Under the pieces are notes generated by a model, which did not search any database, had not been told where the DNA came from, and worked only from the letters and a program-made list of their open reading frames with translations. Shown one piece after another: positions 21,529 to 32,375 of a stretch of DNA of 64,000 bases. The stretch lies in assembly GCF_001653235.2 (NCBI RefSeq), contig NC_035795.1, positions 3,107,001 through 3,171,000 on the forward strand, given 5' to 3'. A program made the position numbers and the translations under genes. The DNA is from Pochonia chlamydosporia 170. Its lineage: Eukaryota; Ascomycota; Sordariomycetes; Hypocreales; Clavicipitaceae. Positions within the stretch are counted from its first letter, which is position 1; every line of letters begins with the position of its first letter.

Positions 21529-23635
21529 GTATAGGGCGATGGAAGAGTTCAGTTACTGTACAGCGTTGCGTCGTGAAGCAATAACACCAGTAGCTATTGT
21601 CGGCAGCGAGGGAAGACTTCGTCGGATTGTGTGAAGCAGGACCAGCAGGCGATGCAAAGTCCAACCTCGCCAACGCATTGGAAAATGAGGAGACAAAAAA
21701 AGATATCACCCGCTAGATACACTACTGTACGTACGTACCCCCATGAAGAATTGGCTGCAAGGAAACCTCAATGGGCAGCATCATGAGCCGCAGGAACTTT
21801 TGACCAACAACGCAGTTTACAACTAACAGGGAAGGTTCTCTCGGCTCGTGGGTCGGGACGGCTCAATACACACAATTAAAACCAAGACCAGGCAGCGAAG
21901 GGAACTTTGTGCGACGCAACGGATTCGCGTTTTTGGAACGGAAATGTGAGGAGAATCCTACTGTACAGCAAATTTGCTAAACATGCCAAATACAGTCGGT
22001 ACTGCGTGTCATGTTCGGGTATTTACTGAAACAATCTCGCGTGTGTCCGGCGAAAAGAAGGAGACCCAGTTATGCTCCTTGAGAATTGGCCCTCGCTCTT
22101 GCTTTTTGATAGCTGAATTGTCTATAATCTTTCTGGCGCAGGAATTAGCTGAAAGGTCTGCAAAGCCTCTGGCACCAGAAAGCCGCTATGAACAACTATG
22201 AAGCGAAACACCCCTTAAGGTCTCCGAGGAGCTCCTAGGTTCTAGAGGATAAAGCCACAGCCATGCTGCCTGCAATCTCTGTATCCGCGCCACAGAATAG
22301 GATAAGAGCCAGCAAGCAGCAGTTAATTCTGTATGCCCTTATCGTGCTGGAATCTGTGTGCCTTTTGGTGGCTGCCGGCATTATCTATAACACTAAGATT
22401 CCTATTCCAGAAATATAGTGTAGGTTTAATGTTTAATAGGAGCTCTCACAAAAGTGTATTAGCTAACTAAAGAAATAGCTCTAGCTAGGAATACTATGGC
22501 ATACAATATGGTAACAAGCACGCTGTATTTTGACAATAGAAGCCTATACCTTGGGACTAACACGACGCGAGTTGACTCCTTATGGGAAAATCTCTACGAC
22601 GGTAGGTGAAGTAAACGCCTTCCAAGTCTGCATTAAAGCTTAGGAAATATGATATCCATCATTTGTGAATATTCTTTGCTAACTAGTAACCACGATTTAT
22701 AGCTGGCATGGTCAGCGTTATCTCCCAAGACGAGGCTTCAAAGCTCTTAAATAAGACCCAGGCTGCCCCCAAGACTCCGCGCCTCTACTTAGTGCAGCTT
22801 TAGGTATTCTATGACTTGCACTGCCTAAATCTCATTAAAAGTGGGTATATATGGATGTGTATCCTAACCAGGCCGAATAGACAAACGGAAAGTTAAATTA
22901 TAACACAGTGAACGCACTACACGTTGGTATACATTTGTACTCCCTCTAGGGGTTAAATAATCTGGGACTAATATTAAACAGATTACTGCATTAATGCTCT
23001 AAGACAATTAATTATGTGCCCTAGCGACATCACGCCACAAAAGTTTGCTTCTCATGCGAATAAGAGGCAGTATTATGCGTATCCTGCTATCTATGTTACA
23101 CAGATGTGCAGGGATTATAAGGCGATATAAGAATGGGCTGCGGAGAGACGAGTTCTTAAGCGGATGCTAAGTTTTGACGAAGAATGGGAACGCACGAGGT
23201 TTAATACGAGCATGCCGTAGGTTAGGCAACCATTATGTTAATCTGGGGGACTGCGGAACGCTTAGTGACAACAGCAAAAGTAATAATGTGGTAGATTACA
23301 GTACTGTGCTGTACCTGCTCTCTACGATTATGTAGTTGAAATCAAGATTCTCGTCCAAAGGCCGGCACTCGGTAAAGGTTAAGGAAATGCCCTGTTTCTT
23401 GTTATCTGTTTATTTTATAGGAGCTTATATTATATATTTATGAGATTCACACGTCAAAAAACCGGGACCAATAAGTATAATAGACAATAGGCCAGGGGCT
23501 GTCCGCTTATGTAAAGAGCATATCTTGCAACACTTAAGCATGAGTATTCCTCTATGGTTTGTATTTTGGTGCAGCACAGGGTGGTCTCACGACCAGGCAG
23601 ATATCATTATTCATGGTCGGAATCTCTGACTGGCA
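21529..23635. other. Gene-free, partly TA-rich stretch
   Basis: Between about 22200 and 23550 the sequence is TA-rich and stop-rich on all frames, like RIP-mutated repeats. It includes a reverse-transcriptase relic listed separately. 21529-22200 has ordinary composition and no supported gene. Confidence 0.5.
22860..23120 (+). mobile_element. Decayed Ty3/gypsy-like reverse transcriptase relic
   Basis: Frame containing position 22931 reads TTRWYTFVLPLGVK, stop, SGTNIKQITALM. This resembles the gypsy reverse-transcriptase block TAFxTxxGxYEFxVMPFGLxNAxATFQRxM. In-frame stops and TA-rich composition indicate an inactive, RIP-mutated copy. Ends, LTRs and integrase are not identified. Only this short block supports the call. 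Confidence 0.4.
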
Positions 23636-24172
23636 ATGAAGGGCGCTTGTCGCCTTGGTTTTACAATCATTAGTGCGTATTTCCCGATCGCAGGACACGC
23701 CAGAGGGGCATATAGGCTTGATACGACGTATGACGCCTCCAATTTCTTCTCCGACTTCGACTTTTTCACGGAGCCGGACCCGACTCATGGATATGTACGA
23801 TACGTCGACCGTGAAACCGCTTTCCGGGATGGCATTGCTTCCGACTCAGGAGGCGCGGTGTTCCTTGGCGTAGACCACCACACGTACAATCCCCTTGGCG
23901 GCCGAAAATCTGTGCGGCTGACATCTCAAAAGAGCTTTACCCATGGCTTAGTCGTTGCCGACATTAATCACATGCCTGGTGCGATTTGCGGAGTATGGCC
24001 AGCGTTCTGGATGTTTGGACCTAGCTGGCCAAGCTCCGGTGAGATCGACATCATAGAGGGTGTGAACGACCAAGGTTCCAATACAATGTTGGAATTTGTG
24101 AGGGCAATGTGTATGTGGCTACATCGAGGGTCGGTAGCGTGGATGGTATTACAGTATGAGATTCACACTTAA
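23636..24172 (+). pseudogene. GH16 beta-glucanase, 3'-truncated
   Basis: Begins with a possible signal peptide (hydrophobic residues 5-20), then the GH16 start YRLDTTYDASNFFSDFDFF, the middle block GGRKSVRLTSQKSFTHGLVV, and WPAFWMFGPSWPSSGEIDII. The active-site ExDxxE signature is intact at Glu136, Asp138 and Glu141. Members of this family (endo-1,3(4)-beta-glucanase type) usually continue 150 or more residues with an NxMTLHT-type block. Here similarity stops right after SNTM, around position 24090, and the frame ends 27 residues later in unrelated sequence. The second half of the jelly roll is missing in every frame I checked up to the next gene, so a functional enzyme is unlikely. An unseen intron leading to a distant exon is the alternative. 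Confidence 0.65.
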
Positions 24173-24326
24173 AGTACAGTACGTTGTAGTGAATGTGCGA
24201 CATGAATCGAACAATAGGCACAGACCATTTATTGTACCACGTAGGCTGACCATTATTCTCATCCAAATCCACATCACCACTTCAACTTTATCTTCATCTT
24301 CAACTTCATCGTCAACTCAACTTAAA

Positions 24327-24800
24327 ATGTTCTGGTCATCCACCCCACCCCCCGACACAATCCTCCAGTCCCTCCAAGCAATCACCCTCTCAACAACAAC
24401 CCTCAACACCACCCTAACCACCTGGAACGGCTCCATCCTAACCGCCCTCCCAATCCTCTCATCAACGACCTCCCTCCTGATGGACCTAAAATCTCGCACC
24501 CAAACCGCCCGCTCATCTCCCCCCCTCTCCCTGCAGGAAGGCCGTGACTGCGCCGACGCAGCAAGACCCCTCATAGAGAGTATCTCCGCCGTGATAAACA
24601 CTTGTGTGGAGTCTAAGGAGAAGACGAGCGCTGTTCTTGTGCCGATTGTGTTGGGGCTGTTGAAGAGTTTGAGGGTTGCGGCGGCGGAGTTTGCGGGCGT
24701 GATTGGGAGTAAGGCGCCTGAGGAGTTGGAGAGTTTGACGAGGGAGTTGGTGGAAGGGGTTGATGAGCCGTTTCGGGTTGGGATAGAGGCGTATTCTTAA
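24327..24800 (+). CDS. HsbA-like/cell wall galactomannoprotein-type helical protein, no signal peptide
   Basis: 157-aa, all-helical, Thr/Ser/Ala/Leu-rich protein. The pattern ILQSLQAITLSTTTLNTTL, then TWNGSILTALPI, then LIESISAVINTCVESKEKTS and VLGLLKSLRVAAAEFAGVIG matches the hydrophobic-surface-binding protein A / galactomannoprotein family (PF12296). Members are usually secreted and bind hydrophobic surfaces or the cell wall. The expected secretion signal is absent: the first ATG at 24327 gives MFWSSTPPPDT. The upstream in-frame extension shows no signal either. Either the protein is cytosolic or a 5' exon is missed. The gene is preceded by a CT-rich promoter (TTCATCTTCAACTTCATCG). Family call is from pattern only. 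Confidence 0.5.
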   Translation: MFWSSTPPPDTILQSLQAITLSTTTLNTTLTTWNGSILTALPILSSTTSLLMDLKSRTQTARSSPPLSLQEGRDCADAARPLIESISAVINTCVESKEKTSAVLVPIVLGLLKSLRVAAAEFAGVIGSKAPEELESLTRELVEGVDEPFRVGIEAYS

Positions 24801-25677
24801 ACAGTGGGATACATTGTGTTTGTATGGGGAGAACTGTAGACTGGCTGGGTGTGTGACTTGTTTTGGGTTGGAGGTCCAGCTGGTGGCTGTGGTCGAAGGG
24901 ATTGTATGTTGATGAAATAAGACAATATGTATGCTTACGCTTACCAGGCTTGTTAAATCTATAAGAGAGCTAGTGGAGAGGCTTTCTGGGAGGAATAGAG
25001 AGTGGGAATGCGATAATGCTTAGATACAGCAGAACTAGCTGTAAGAAGCAATAACAAGAAGATTAGGATTTCTTATTTAACAGATGCGTCTTTGTTTCTC
25101 ATACTTTTCATGAATTCTTGTCGTAGTGACAACCCTTGTCTAAGCCTATGTCCTATCATAAACAGCAGTAGTACCTATGGTACCTTCGGATAGATGCGCC
25201 TCAAGATGGCGGGTAGAATAAAAGCGTAACAAGGTTGCATGAAAAGCGGGATAAGGCGCGAGCTTTCTGACATATTTTTGAAGATCTAGTTGATGAGAGC
25301 CTTGTGTCAATGCAGTGTCGACCCATTTGATGCATAGTACAAGGAACCAACGTAGGCACTTGGAAATAGCATAGCGCTAGAGAACTGCTAACATACTGTA
25401 GCATTAGTCGCTTAGCCGTAACCATATCAATTCTATTTCCGCCGTAATAACGTATCACAAGCTACTCTGCTTCATGACAAGTGGAGTGGTCCTTGAATAC
25501 TTGGATTGAAAGCTATCTACAGAGCACCAGTTAGGCTGTCAATTGGAACCTTTATAGTTTAATCCGCGTTGCCCGCAGCTGCCAGTCTCAAACTCGCAAC
25601 ACTACTAAACAGGTAGCTATTTGATAGCTGCAGCTATTGTAGTCAATTGCTATCCTTCGTGTCCGGTCGACTCGACA
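24801..25677. other. Convergent intergenic region
   Basis: No supported gene. 3' regions of the HsbA-like gene and of the small secreted protein gene meet here. Confidence 0.5.
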
Positions 25678-26091
25678 CTATGGGCCGCATCCAGGCTTAC
25701 AAATTTCACAACCGTTGGCATCCTCTATAACGCACCCCGGAAATGTCGTGCATGTGTCCTTATATTCATAATGCAGGTTAGTATATATTAACATTGTTAT
25801 GCGCACTACCACTATTGCACTTACAAAAAGTACAGGACAACCAGGTTTGTTCCCTTTGGGGACGGGTATAGCTGCGGCGTCTTTGCCACCGTTTCCGAAT
25901 GACGCAAGAACATCACCCTTTGGCGAAAGAATATCGCCATTCGTCGCAATACAAACTTTCTGCCCATCGGGCGCAGTGCTTGGGATTCCTTGGGCACATC
26001 CGTTGCCGTTGTCCTTGGGAAATTGGATTCCTTGGGGCGCGGCGGATGCGAGGCCTACAAGGAGAGAGACGAGGGCTGCCTTGACCTTCAT
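25678..26091 (-). CDS. Small secreted cysteine-rich protein (115 aa, one intron)
   Basis: No homologue recognised. A clear signal peptide (MKVKAALVSLLVGLASAAPQ) is followed by a mature part of about 97 residues with eight cysteines, four of them in the last 26 residues (CTTFPGC, GCEIC, PGCGP). I infer a 66-bp intron at 25759-25824 (GTAAGT, branch TACTAAC, ATAAG acceptor). Because 66 is a multiple of three, the unspliced frame also stays open and would encode 137 aa with a non-conserved hydrophobic insert; the perfect TACTAAC strongly favours splicing. Even cysteine number, small size and secretion make it an effector-like or antimicrobial-like candidate, but no function can be assigned. Flanked by gene-poor accessory DNA. 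Confidence 0.65.
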   Translation of the reverse strand: MKVKAALVSLLVGLASAAPQGIQFPKDNGNGCAQGIPSTAPDGQKVCIATNGDILSPKGDVLASFGNGGKDAAAIPVPKGNKPGCPVLFVSAIVVVRITMLIYTNLHYEYKDTCTTFPGCVIEDANGCEICKPGCGP

Positions 26092-27473
26092 TTTTGGAAG
26101 TGAGTGGTTAGAATATAAGTTGGTTTGAAAAGGTAGGAAAGTAGGTTGATTATAAAAGGTAAGAATGTGCGTTGATTGTAAATGATTGCAAACGGTTCCG
26201 AGTTATGATGACTTTTTATCTGTGCGTGTTAACAAACCTCTTGGCTTGGGACAATGGAAGGTTTATATACATACTTGTTTGCGAAGGACATCTGTCGCGG
26301 AAATGGCCTTTATGTTATTTTGGCCTCCATCTCACGGGCCAAAGGTTGATTGAAACATGTCGCATGGCGATTCGTTATTCCCTGGCCAAGGCACTGCATG
26401 GAATCTGATCCTATCTGAATCATGCCTCTCTCCATCTACCCATCTTTAGGGAAGCTACGTTGTTACAGATGTGGTAAATAATAGGTCTGTTTCGAAATAA
26501 TCTCATGCGATTGATTGACTCGTCGCCAAGAATGCATTTCACCTATTTATATGTAGCATTAGGATAGCAGCTTTAGCTCGGTTGCGGCGGGGCATTGTTG
26601 GTGGGTCGAAAGCGGACTTTGGAGGAACATGGCACAGGCTGGTGGAATCGCCCCACCAATAGAAGTACATACTTATGTAGCCGCGAGGCCTTAAAGCAGC
26701 GCTAGGACTGTGACTGGAGGGAATAGACGAGCTCACGGGGGTCCAGATGTCACGGGGGTCACACGAGAGGGTGGCCAGGTATAAGCAAGAAGTCTGGTGT
26801 ATGATGATGAAAAGTCTATCTGTGACTTAGGAACGACACTTTTTATCTTTGCTTTCTTGTAGTTACTTCCAACAATTTGTGCAACCCTACCTGTGAACTA
26901 AGTGAGGGATCGTGATTTTAATACTGCATTACGTACTAGGTATAAGTATAACGAACAGAACTAGCCTGGTAGACATTTCCTCCTACTATTCGAGATATCT
27001 CACTTGGACCCCATGCTATTGCTCGTACACTCGTTACTAAATGGCAATTATGCAAATTTTATTAGTTGTACTGTTGCGTCCTATACCCTTACGGCCTTAC
27101 GAAAGAGAACGACACGTAGAACAAGTCAGCTATGTCCCACTTCTTCATCATGCTTGCTTGCCTGAAAGATCTGGTACTAGGATGTGTCATGTTAGCATAT
27201 TTATCGTTATCCACATTTTCGTAGGATGTGACAGTGCGCATGAATGAGGCCTTCGCCAGGTGAAATATCGCGTGTGCCCTTTTGTGCCCTTTTTCGAGGA
27301 TGCGTGCGTTTGTACGAAAGAAAATGATGTATATAGCAGCCGTCAGTTGCATACACTAGGACTACAACATCTTCCCGGATCGTAGGAATCTTGGGATTCA
27401 AGTCCTTCGTTTGTTGAATGCCCGCATTCTGCCCCTCATTTCACACACTTGTTTTTGACCTTCTTTTGTGAAA
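26092..27473. other. Gene-free spacer
   Basis: About 1.4 kb with short unsupported frames only. It presumably includes the divergent promoters of the secreted-protein gene (minus) and the PAD gene (plus). Confidence 0.5.
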
Positions 27474-29836
27474 ATGCGTCTTGATTTTCTTGTAGCCGCT
27501 TTGCCCCTGACTCGTGCAGTAGCTCGAGGTCTGCCGGTCAAGAGTGTCAAGACTTCTGATCCTAAATCGGACGGGCCACCTTACGCCCTGCAAGATGATG
27601 GGCCGTCTTATAATCCTGAGGGTGATGGCCCACGCCGGATACCCAGGGGTATGAAGGCTGTGCTAGGCAGGACAACCAACACCGAGTCCCTGGCTGCTCC
27701 AAAACAGACGGCCGCCTCTACCCCCCCCCAGCCACCAACAGCTTCAAAGTAACTATTCTGGCAGATTCCAATCGTGATGGCAAGGTAGACATAACGGGCG
27801 ACACCGACCTCGCAGGCAAAGAAAAGTGGACAGAAGAGTCCGGCGCACTCTTTCTGGCCAATATTGTCGATACAGACCGTCGATGCTCATCCCAGATTAC
27901 TGGTCCATGCGCGGATAAGCTAGCCGACATTTTCTTCCTTGGAACGACATTACCAGAGAAGCCAGTCCTAGACCCAAGAATCGAACAGAGTATGTCACTG
28001 TTGGATACCAAGGGCTGGTTCGATAAACTAAGCGAAAGTGATAAGGCTACATACTACTGAGTGGGAGAAGAAGCTGACGGAATATACCAAGGCCTATGGG
28101 GAGCTGCGCGGTGTAGACAAGCGAATATCTTTCTGCCATGATGCCTCTGATGATATTCTACGCAACTCAAACTATCTTGCGCCTCTTCGAACCGTGTCAA
28201 ATCCCGAGCTTAGCGATTCGGCTACAGGTTCAATTATCGTGGCTAACGAGGCCGCCGCCTCGAACGTCCGCCTCTTTCATAAGACTGGCGGGCAATGGAC
28301 TTTTGTCGGGCGAAACTATACGTTCAAAGCCCAGGATCTCAAGGCTGGTCTGGAACTTGGCATTGACGGGCGTGATGTTCGTCGTCCGGGAGGATGGGAT
28401 GGTAGAGCGACAGTCGAGGTCAGGGTAAAGGACGGGGCGAGGGAGGCTAAAGACTCGGTAGTCCTTCGCGTTGCTCCCGTCTTGACACAACATCATGGTC
28501 AGCCCGCCAAGCAACTACTAACAGCAACCGGTTACGGAGGTGGTGGCCAGCAGCGTTTTATGGAGGAGCTCAGAGGCATTTCTAGCAAAGCGGGATTGAA
28601 CACGTCCCTCCATATATTCGAGACTTCTAACTGCAATCAGCCGGATGAGATTTGGGCCCAAGATTTTTTTGAGCCCGGCTACATGAGCATCCCCGGATCT
28701 GATGGTCCTATCAGCATACACATTTATGATACGGTCGGCGCAAGACTACCGTAGTGCCGGGCGCAAGGTTTTCCAAGACCTGAGATCTGATACAGTAGGG
28801 GCTGTCCAGCATCTAGCTGCTGGTAATACTACTGACTCGACGGGAAATTTGGAGACGGTGCCCCCTTATACACAAAACGGCAAATCGTATGCTGCGGGGC
28901 GGGCTGTGATGGGTTCATCGGGTGCGAAGCCTCACATGATGGCCTTCTTGGAGGCCCAGGAAACGCAAGCTCCGATTGAGCTCGACACCTCGTGGCTTGC
29001 CGTCCAGCATACGGACGAGTTTCATGCAGTTTCTCCCCGTTGAAAGCGAGCACGGCTGGGTCATGATGGTGGATGACCCGCGTGCGGGCCTCGAGATGCT
29101 CCGAAAGGCTCAGCAGGCCGGCCATGGCCAGGAAATGGCTGTCTCCCGTCCCAAGTCGCCGACTGATGGACCGGAATGGCGTGTGACTAATACCATAGAC
29201 GACCTGCTAAACATCACCAACTTCGCCGGCTTCCAAGAATCCTGCGCAAAAGGTACTGAGGAAAATGTCAACATTATGAAACGAGAAACAGGTATTACCG
29301 ATGCAGAAATTATTCGCATTCCTTCTCTTTATGAAGATTACCCTGAAAATTCTTGGAAATATGCGAACGATAAGCCTGTCGCCCAGGGAAAGCGCGAAGA
29401 GCCCGTTACTTAGATTCGGACTTCCGGCGACGAGAACCAACGCCGCCAGATCTACGATCAGGCCCGCGCCCAGAAACCCAAGGGGCTCAATGCTCTCGAA
29501 GCCGGCACACCTCCCCGGGACTTGAAGCACCAGCCAGAAGATGCAGCAGCAAGGAGTTTGGAGGGCCGCCAGGAAGCAGACAGAGGTGCTGTCACCCTCT
29601 ACCCTGGCGCTATCAACAGCGTTGTTCTGGGCAACAAGCAGATCGTTGCCCCTAACCCATGGGGACCGATAATCGAGGGTCAAGATGTGCTTGCCACCGC
29701 GGTAAATGCGGCCTACGCCAAGGCTGGTTATACCGTTGTCTATGTGGATGACTGGTTTACGCACCATGCAACGCTCGGCGAAGTCCATTGCGGGTCGAAT
29801 GTCATTCGTGAACTTACGGATGTCAAGTGGTGGTAA
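27474..29836 (+). pseudogene. Peptidylarginine deiminase (PAD), full-length but disrupted
   Basis: PADs convert protein arginine to citrulline in a calcium-dependent reaction. The N-terminus looks secreted (MRLDFLVAALPLTRAVARG). The middle domain shows TILADSNRDGKVDITGDTD, then WTEESGALFLANI. The catalytic domain has the active-site Asp in PDEIWAQDFFEPGYM, the His/Asp pair in LAVQHTDEF and the Cys in GEVHCGSNV, ending KWW as in vertebrate PADs. Blocks are in order, but the frame changes at a C9 run (about 27721-27729), near 28716-28730 (ATTTATG, one extra T) and near 29020-29030 (GAGTTTCATG, one extra T). A fourth change around 27990-28060 may be a 43-bp intron (27990-28032) or another frameshift. 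An in-frame TAG lies at 29411-29413 (CAG to TAG). Probably a recent pseudogene; homopolymer sequencing errors could explain the indels but hardly the stop. Confidence 0.8.
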
Positions 29837-30119
29837 ATGTGCAGCGGGCGGAATGGATCATCCATTTATGACGATGATAACGTGGAACTGCTGTTGACGG
29901 CTTTCTGGCTGAGCGTCTGATCGCCTTTATAAATGGTTTGCCTGTTAAGATGTTAGCATGGTCTAAAGTGAGGGTCTCAGACTTGGGACTATTTTCACTT
30001 GGCAGAATTTAATCTCCATCTAAATCTAGCTTTTAGTACGCACCAGCGCACAACCACTCGTTATTGTTTGCTTAAAATGGGCTAATTCAGCCGAAGGCTG
30101 TGTATACATTAATCCTTGA

Positions 30120-30395
30120 GTTGCATTTCCAGGTTTCCTTAACATTCTTCCCGCTCGGTTTGGCTCAGGTGATAGATATAACAACGAGGGACTGCCGCTG
30201 GACGAGGACGAAGAACAACAATGGGAGGACAGGAAACACTACGTGGACATAATTAGAGAGTACGAAGGCACCGACAATGTGCTTTCTACATGTCTCAGCA
30301 ATGAGGCAGGCTTCGTGTTGAGCTATCTCATATCGTCGTATGAGAATGGGAAGCTAGGGTTCTATGATGAGGTCATGAAAGAACATTTTGGTTAA
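30120..30395 (+). pseudogene. Orphan coding-like 3' exon or gene remnant
   Basis: Open frame of 92 codons without a start codon. It ends at TAA 30393-30395 and reads ARFGSGDRYNNEGLPLDEDE, then a Trp/Tyr/Glu-rich amphipathic stretch, ending SSYENGKLGFYDEVMKEHFG. Composition is protein-like, unlike neighbouring spacer. The upstream TTTCCAG at 30126-30132 could be a splice acceptor, but no matching donor exon is visible. It lies between the PAD remnant and the dehydrogenase. No family recognised. It could be the last exon of a lost gene. Confidence 0.35.
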
Positions 30396-30501
30396 CAACA
30401 GCACCCAAAGAACTTGTACCAGCAACACTTGAGATTTCTGTCGAGTGTTTCGAGTGCTGAATATGCCATCTTCCAGATAGCAAATTTCTCCCTAGCCTTG
30501 T

Positions 30502-31563
30502 CTACACATGCATTGCTTCATTGGGACCTGCAATCAATATCTTGACAGCCTCGCCCGACTTTGCCATTTTGAAGGCCTCCTCAGCTCGTTTGAAAGATAC
30601 CACGCCCGTGACCAGCTTCTGTACATCTACACTACCATTCGACACCAGCCCAACAGCTAGCTCAAAGTCTCCAGGCCCGTAACGAAAACTTCCTCGTGCT
30701 GAGATCTCTTTCTGACACATGCTCATAATCGGAAATGTGATGTCTGCTCTGCCCATACCGCCCTGTATAAAGGTTCCGCCCACTTTAACAACGTGTAAGC
30801 TAGCTTGTATTGAACTTTCCGCACCACTTGCTTCAACAACCACATCGGCGCCATTCTCGAGGTTGCACTGCTCTCGCAGCGCCTTTGCATTCTCTTCGGC
30901 TGATATTCCACTAGAGAGGTACGTGTGCGTAGCTCCCATCGCCTTGGCAAGGTCAAGCTTCGATGGAGTAATATCAACGCTGACAACCGTGAAAGCGCCA
31001 AAGCACCTTGCAACTGCGGCGCAAAGGAGGCCAACTGGACCAGCACCCATGACTACAACACTAGCACCCGGTGAGATATTGGCTTGCTTTACAATGTGCA
31101 CAGCAACCGCGAGGGGCTCAATTAAAGCACCCTGCTGAAGCGAGACATGGTCGGGCAGCTTGTAGCAGAAATCGTCCGGGGCAACCCAGAACCCAGCAAG
31201 CGTACCGTCGTTGGGCGGCGTTGCCGCAAAGATGATGTCCGGACAGAGATTATACCGGCCGGCTAGACAATCACCACAGCGCCGGCAAGGATAGCCTGGC
31301 TCAATCGCGACCTTGTCTCCGGCCGCAAGCGACTTCACGGCACTTCCAACGCGAACAACTGTGCCTGCAGACTCGTGACCCAGGACCATTGGGTCCTTAA
31401 CGGCAAAATGGCCTATTGCACCATGCTCCCAGTAGTGCACATCGGATCCGCAGATGCCGGTATAGTTGACGGCTATGAGGACGTCGTGTGGCGTGGAAAT
31501 TTTGGGTATCTGCCGTTCGGAGAATTCGGTGTCCTGGGGTTGCTTTAGGATAAAGCAGAGGTT
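30502..31563 (-). CDS. Zinc-dependent polyol dehydrogenase (xylitol/sorbitol dehydrogenase-like), 5' exon not located
   Basis: MDR-family NAD-dependent enzyme, probably oxidising xylitol, sorbitol or a related polyol to a ketose. The catalytic zinc ligands are in NYTGICGSDVHYW and VLGHESAGTV. The structural zinc loop has four Cys (CRRCGDCLAGRYNLC). The Rossmann motif is GAGPVGLLCA, and an acidic residue ends the second strand (VVSVDIT), which favours NAD+ over NADP+. The supported frame starts at 31563, directly after a TGTAG acceptor, with NLCFILKQPQDTEFSERQIP; the codon before is a stop, so a short 5' exon with the initiator Met must lie upstream and I could not place it. 353 residues are covered, near full length. 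Divergent from the Zn2Cys6 regulator. Confidence 0.8.
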   Translation of the reverse strand, partial: NLCFILKQPQDTEFSERQIPKISTPHDVLIAVNYTGICGSDVHYWEHGAIGHFAVKDPMVLGHESAGTVVRVGSAVKSLAAGDKVAIEPGYPCRRCGDCLAGRYNLCPDIIFAATPPNDGTLAGFWVAPDDFCYKLPDHVSLQQGALIEPLAVAVHIVKQANISPGASVVVMGAGPVGLLCAAVARCFGAFTVVSVDITPSKLDLAKAMGATHTYLSSGISAEENAKALREQCNLENGADVVVEASGAESSIQASLHVVKVGGTFIQGGMGRADITFPIMSMCQKEISARGSFRYGPGDFELAVGLVSNGSVDVQKLVTGVVSFKRAEEAFKMAKSGEAVKILIAGPNEAMHV

Positions 31564-32375
31564 CTACATGATTTAGGATTCAATGTTAGCTTTATCCGAA
31601 ACCTGCTGTTCTCAACTTGTTGGACGGCTAACACTTTTCCCTGAGACTAAAGACCGTCCCGTGGTGGCTGTTGTTATGAGATCTGCTTGGCTTCGTTTCT
31701 GGTCGTGAGTAGTTGTGGTTAGGATTTGAGTGGGATGTTTGACCAAGTCAACTTCGAATCTTGGTTGATCATGGCTTGGATTTGGTCTTGGTTGAGTTAA
31801 TGTCATATTTCGTAACGTTTAACGAACCGACTGGCGAGAAAATGATGATATCAAGTGGGAAGATCTACTCAGAAAATTTGAAGGGCCAAGGCAAAGGGTT
31901 TAGCACATTAAATTTGTCAAGTACTTATTGCAATACCTCACATTCAAGTCGGAATTATCATCGATGAAGAGACTTGTAGCACTATTAAAGCCATCTTGTT
32001 CAACTCAAGCCTACGTGAAATGCTCGGTGGATCGACCGCAGGCTGGGCTGATGTTCCCTCAACGCCACCGTCACATCTGTCTAGTCCGCCATGTATATGC
32101 ATGTACATCCGCCGGATGAAGATCCTCTCATTCAAGTGGGGGCTTTCAGGCTACCCCCATCGCTAAACCCTGGTCTTGACTCTTGAGTCAAGAAGCTTGT
32201 CAAGTTCCATACTCTGAACGGCTGTATCATGTGACCATTCTCCTCGGGCATAATGCCAAGGTTGCGGCTATAGTACTGCACTACATTTCTGAACCTCTGA
32301 ATTAAACCGGACCAGGCTTTACGGGACCGGTTTCGCGCAGTTGTATCGATATCAACGCCGGGTCCGGGTGGGGAG
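31564..32375. promoter_or_regulatory. Divergent promoter region between dehydrogenase and regulator
   Basis: 811 bp separating the minus-strand dehydrogenase from the plus-strand Zn2Cys6 gene. It should contain the missing first exon of the dehydrogenase (probably within 31570-31810) and both promoters. Direct repeats of CAAG/TTGG-rich words occur near 31745-31795. No well-defined binding site is claimed. Confidence 0.4.
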
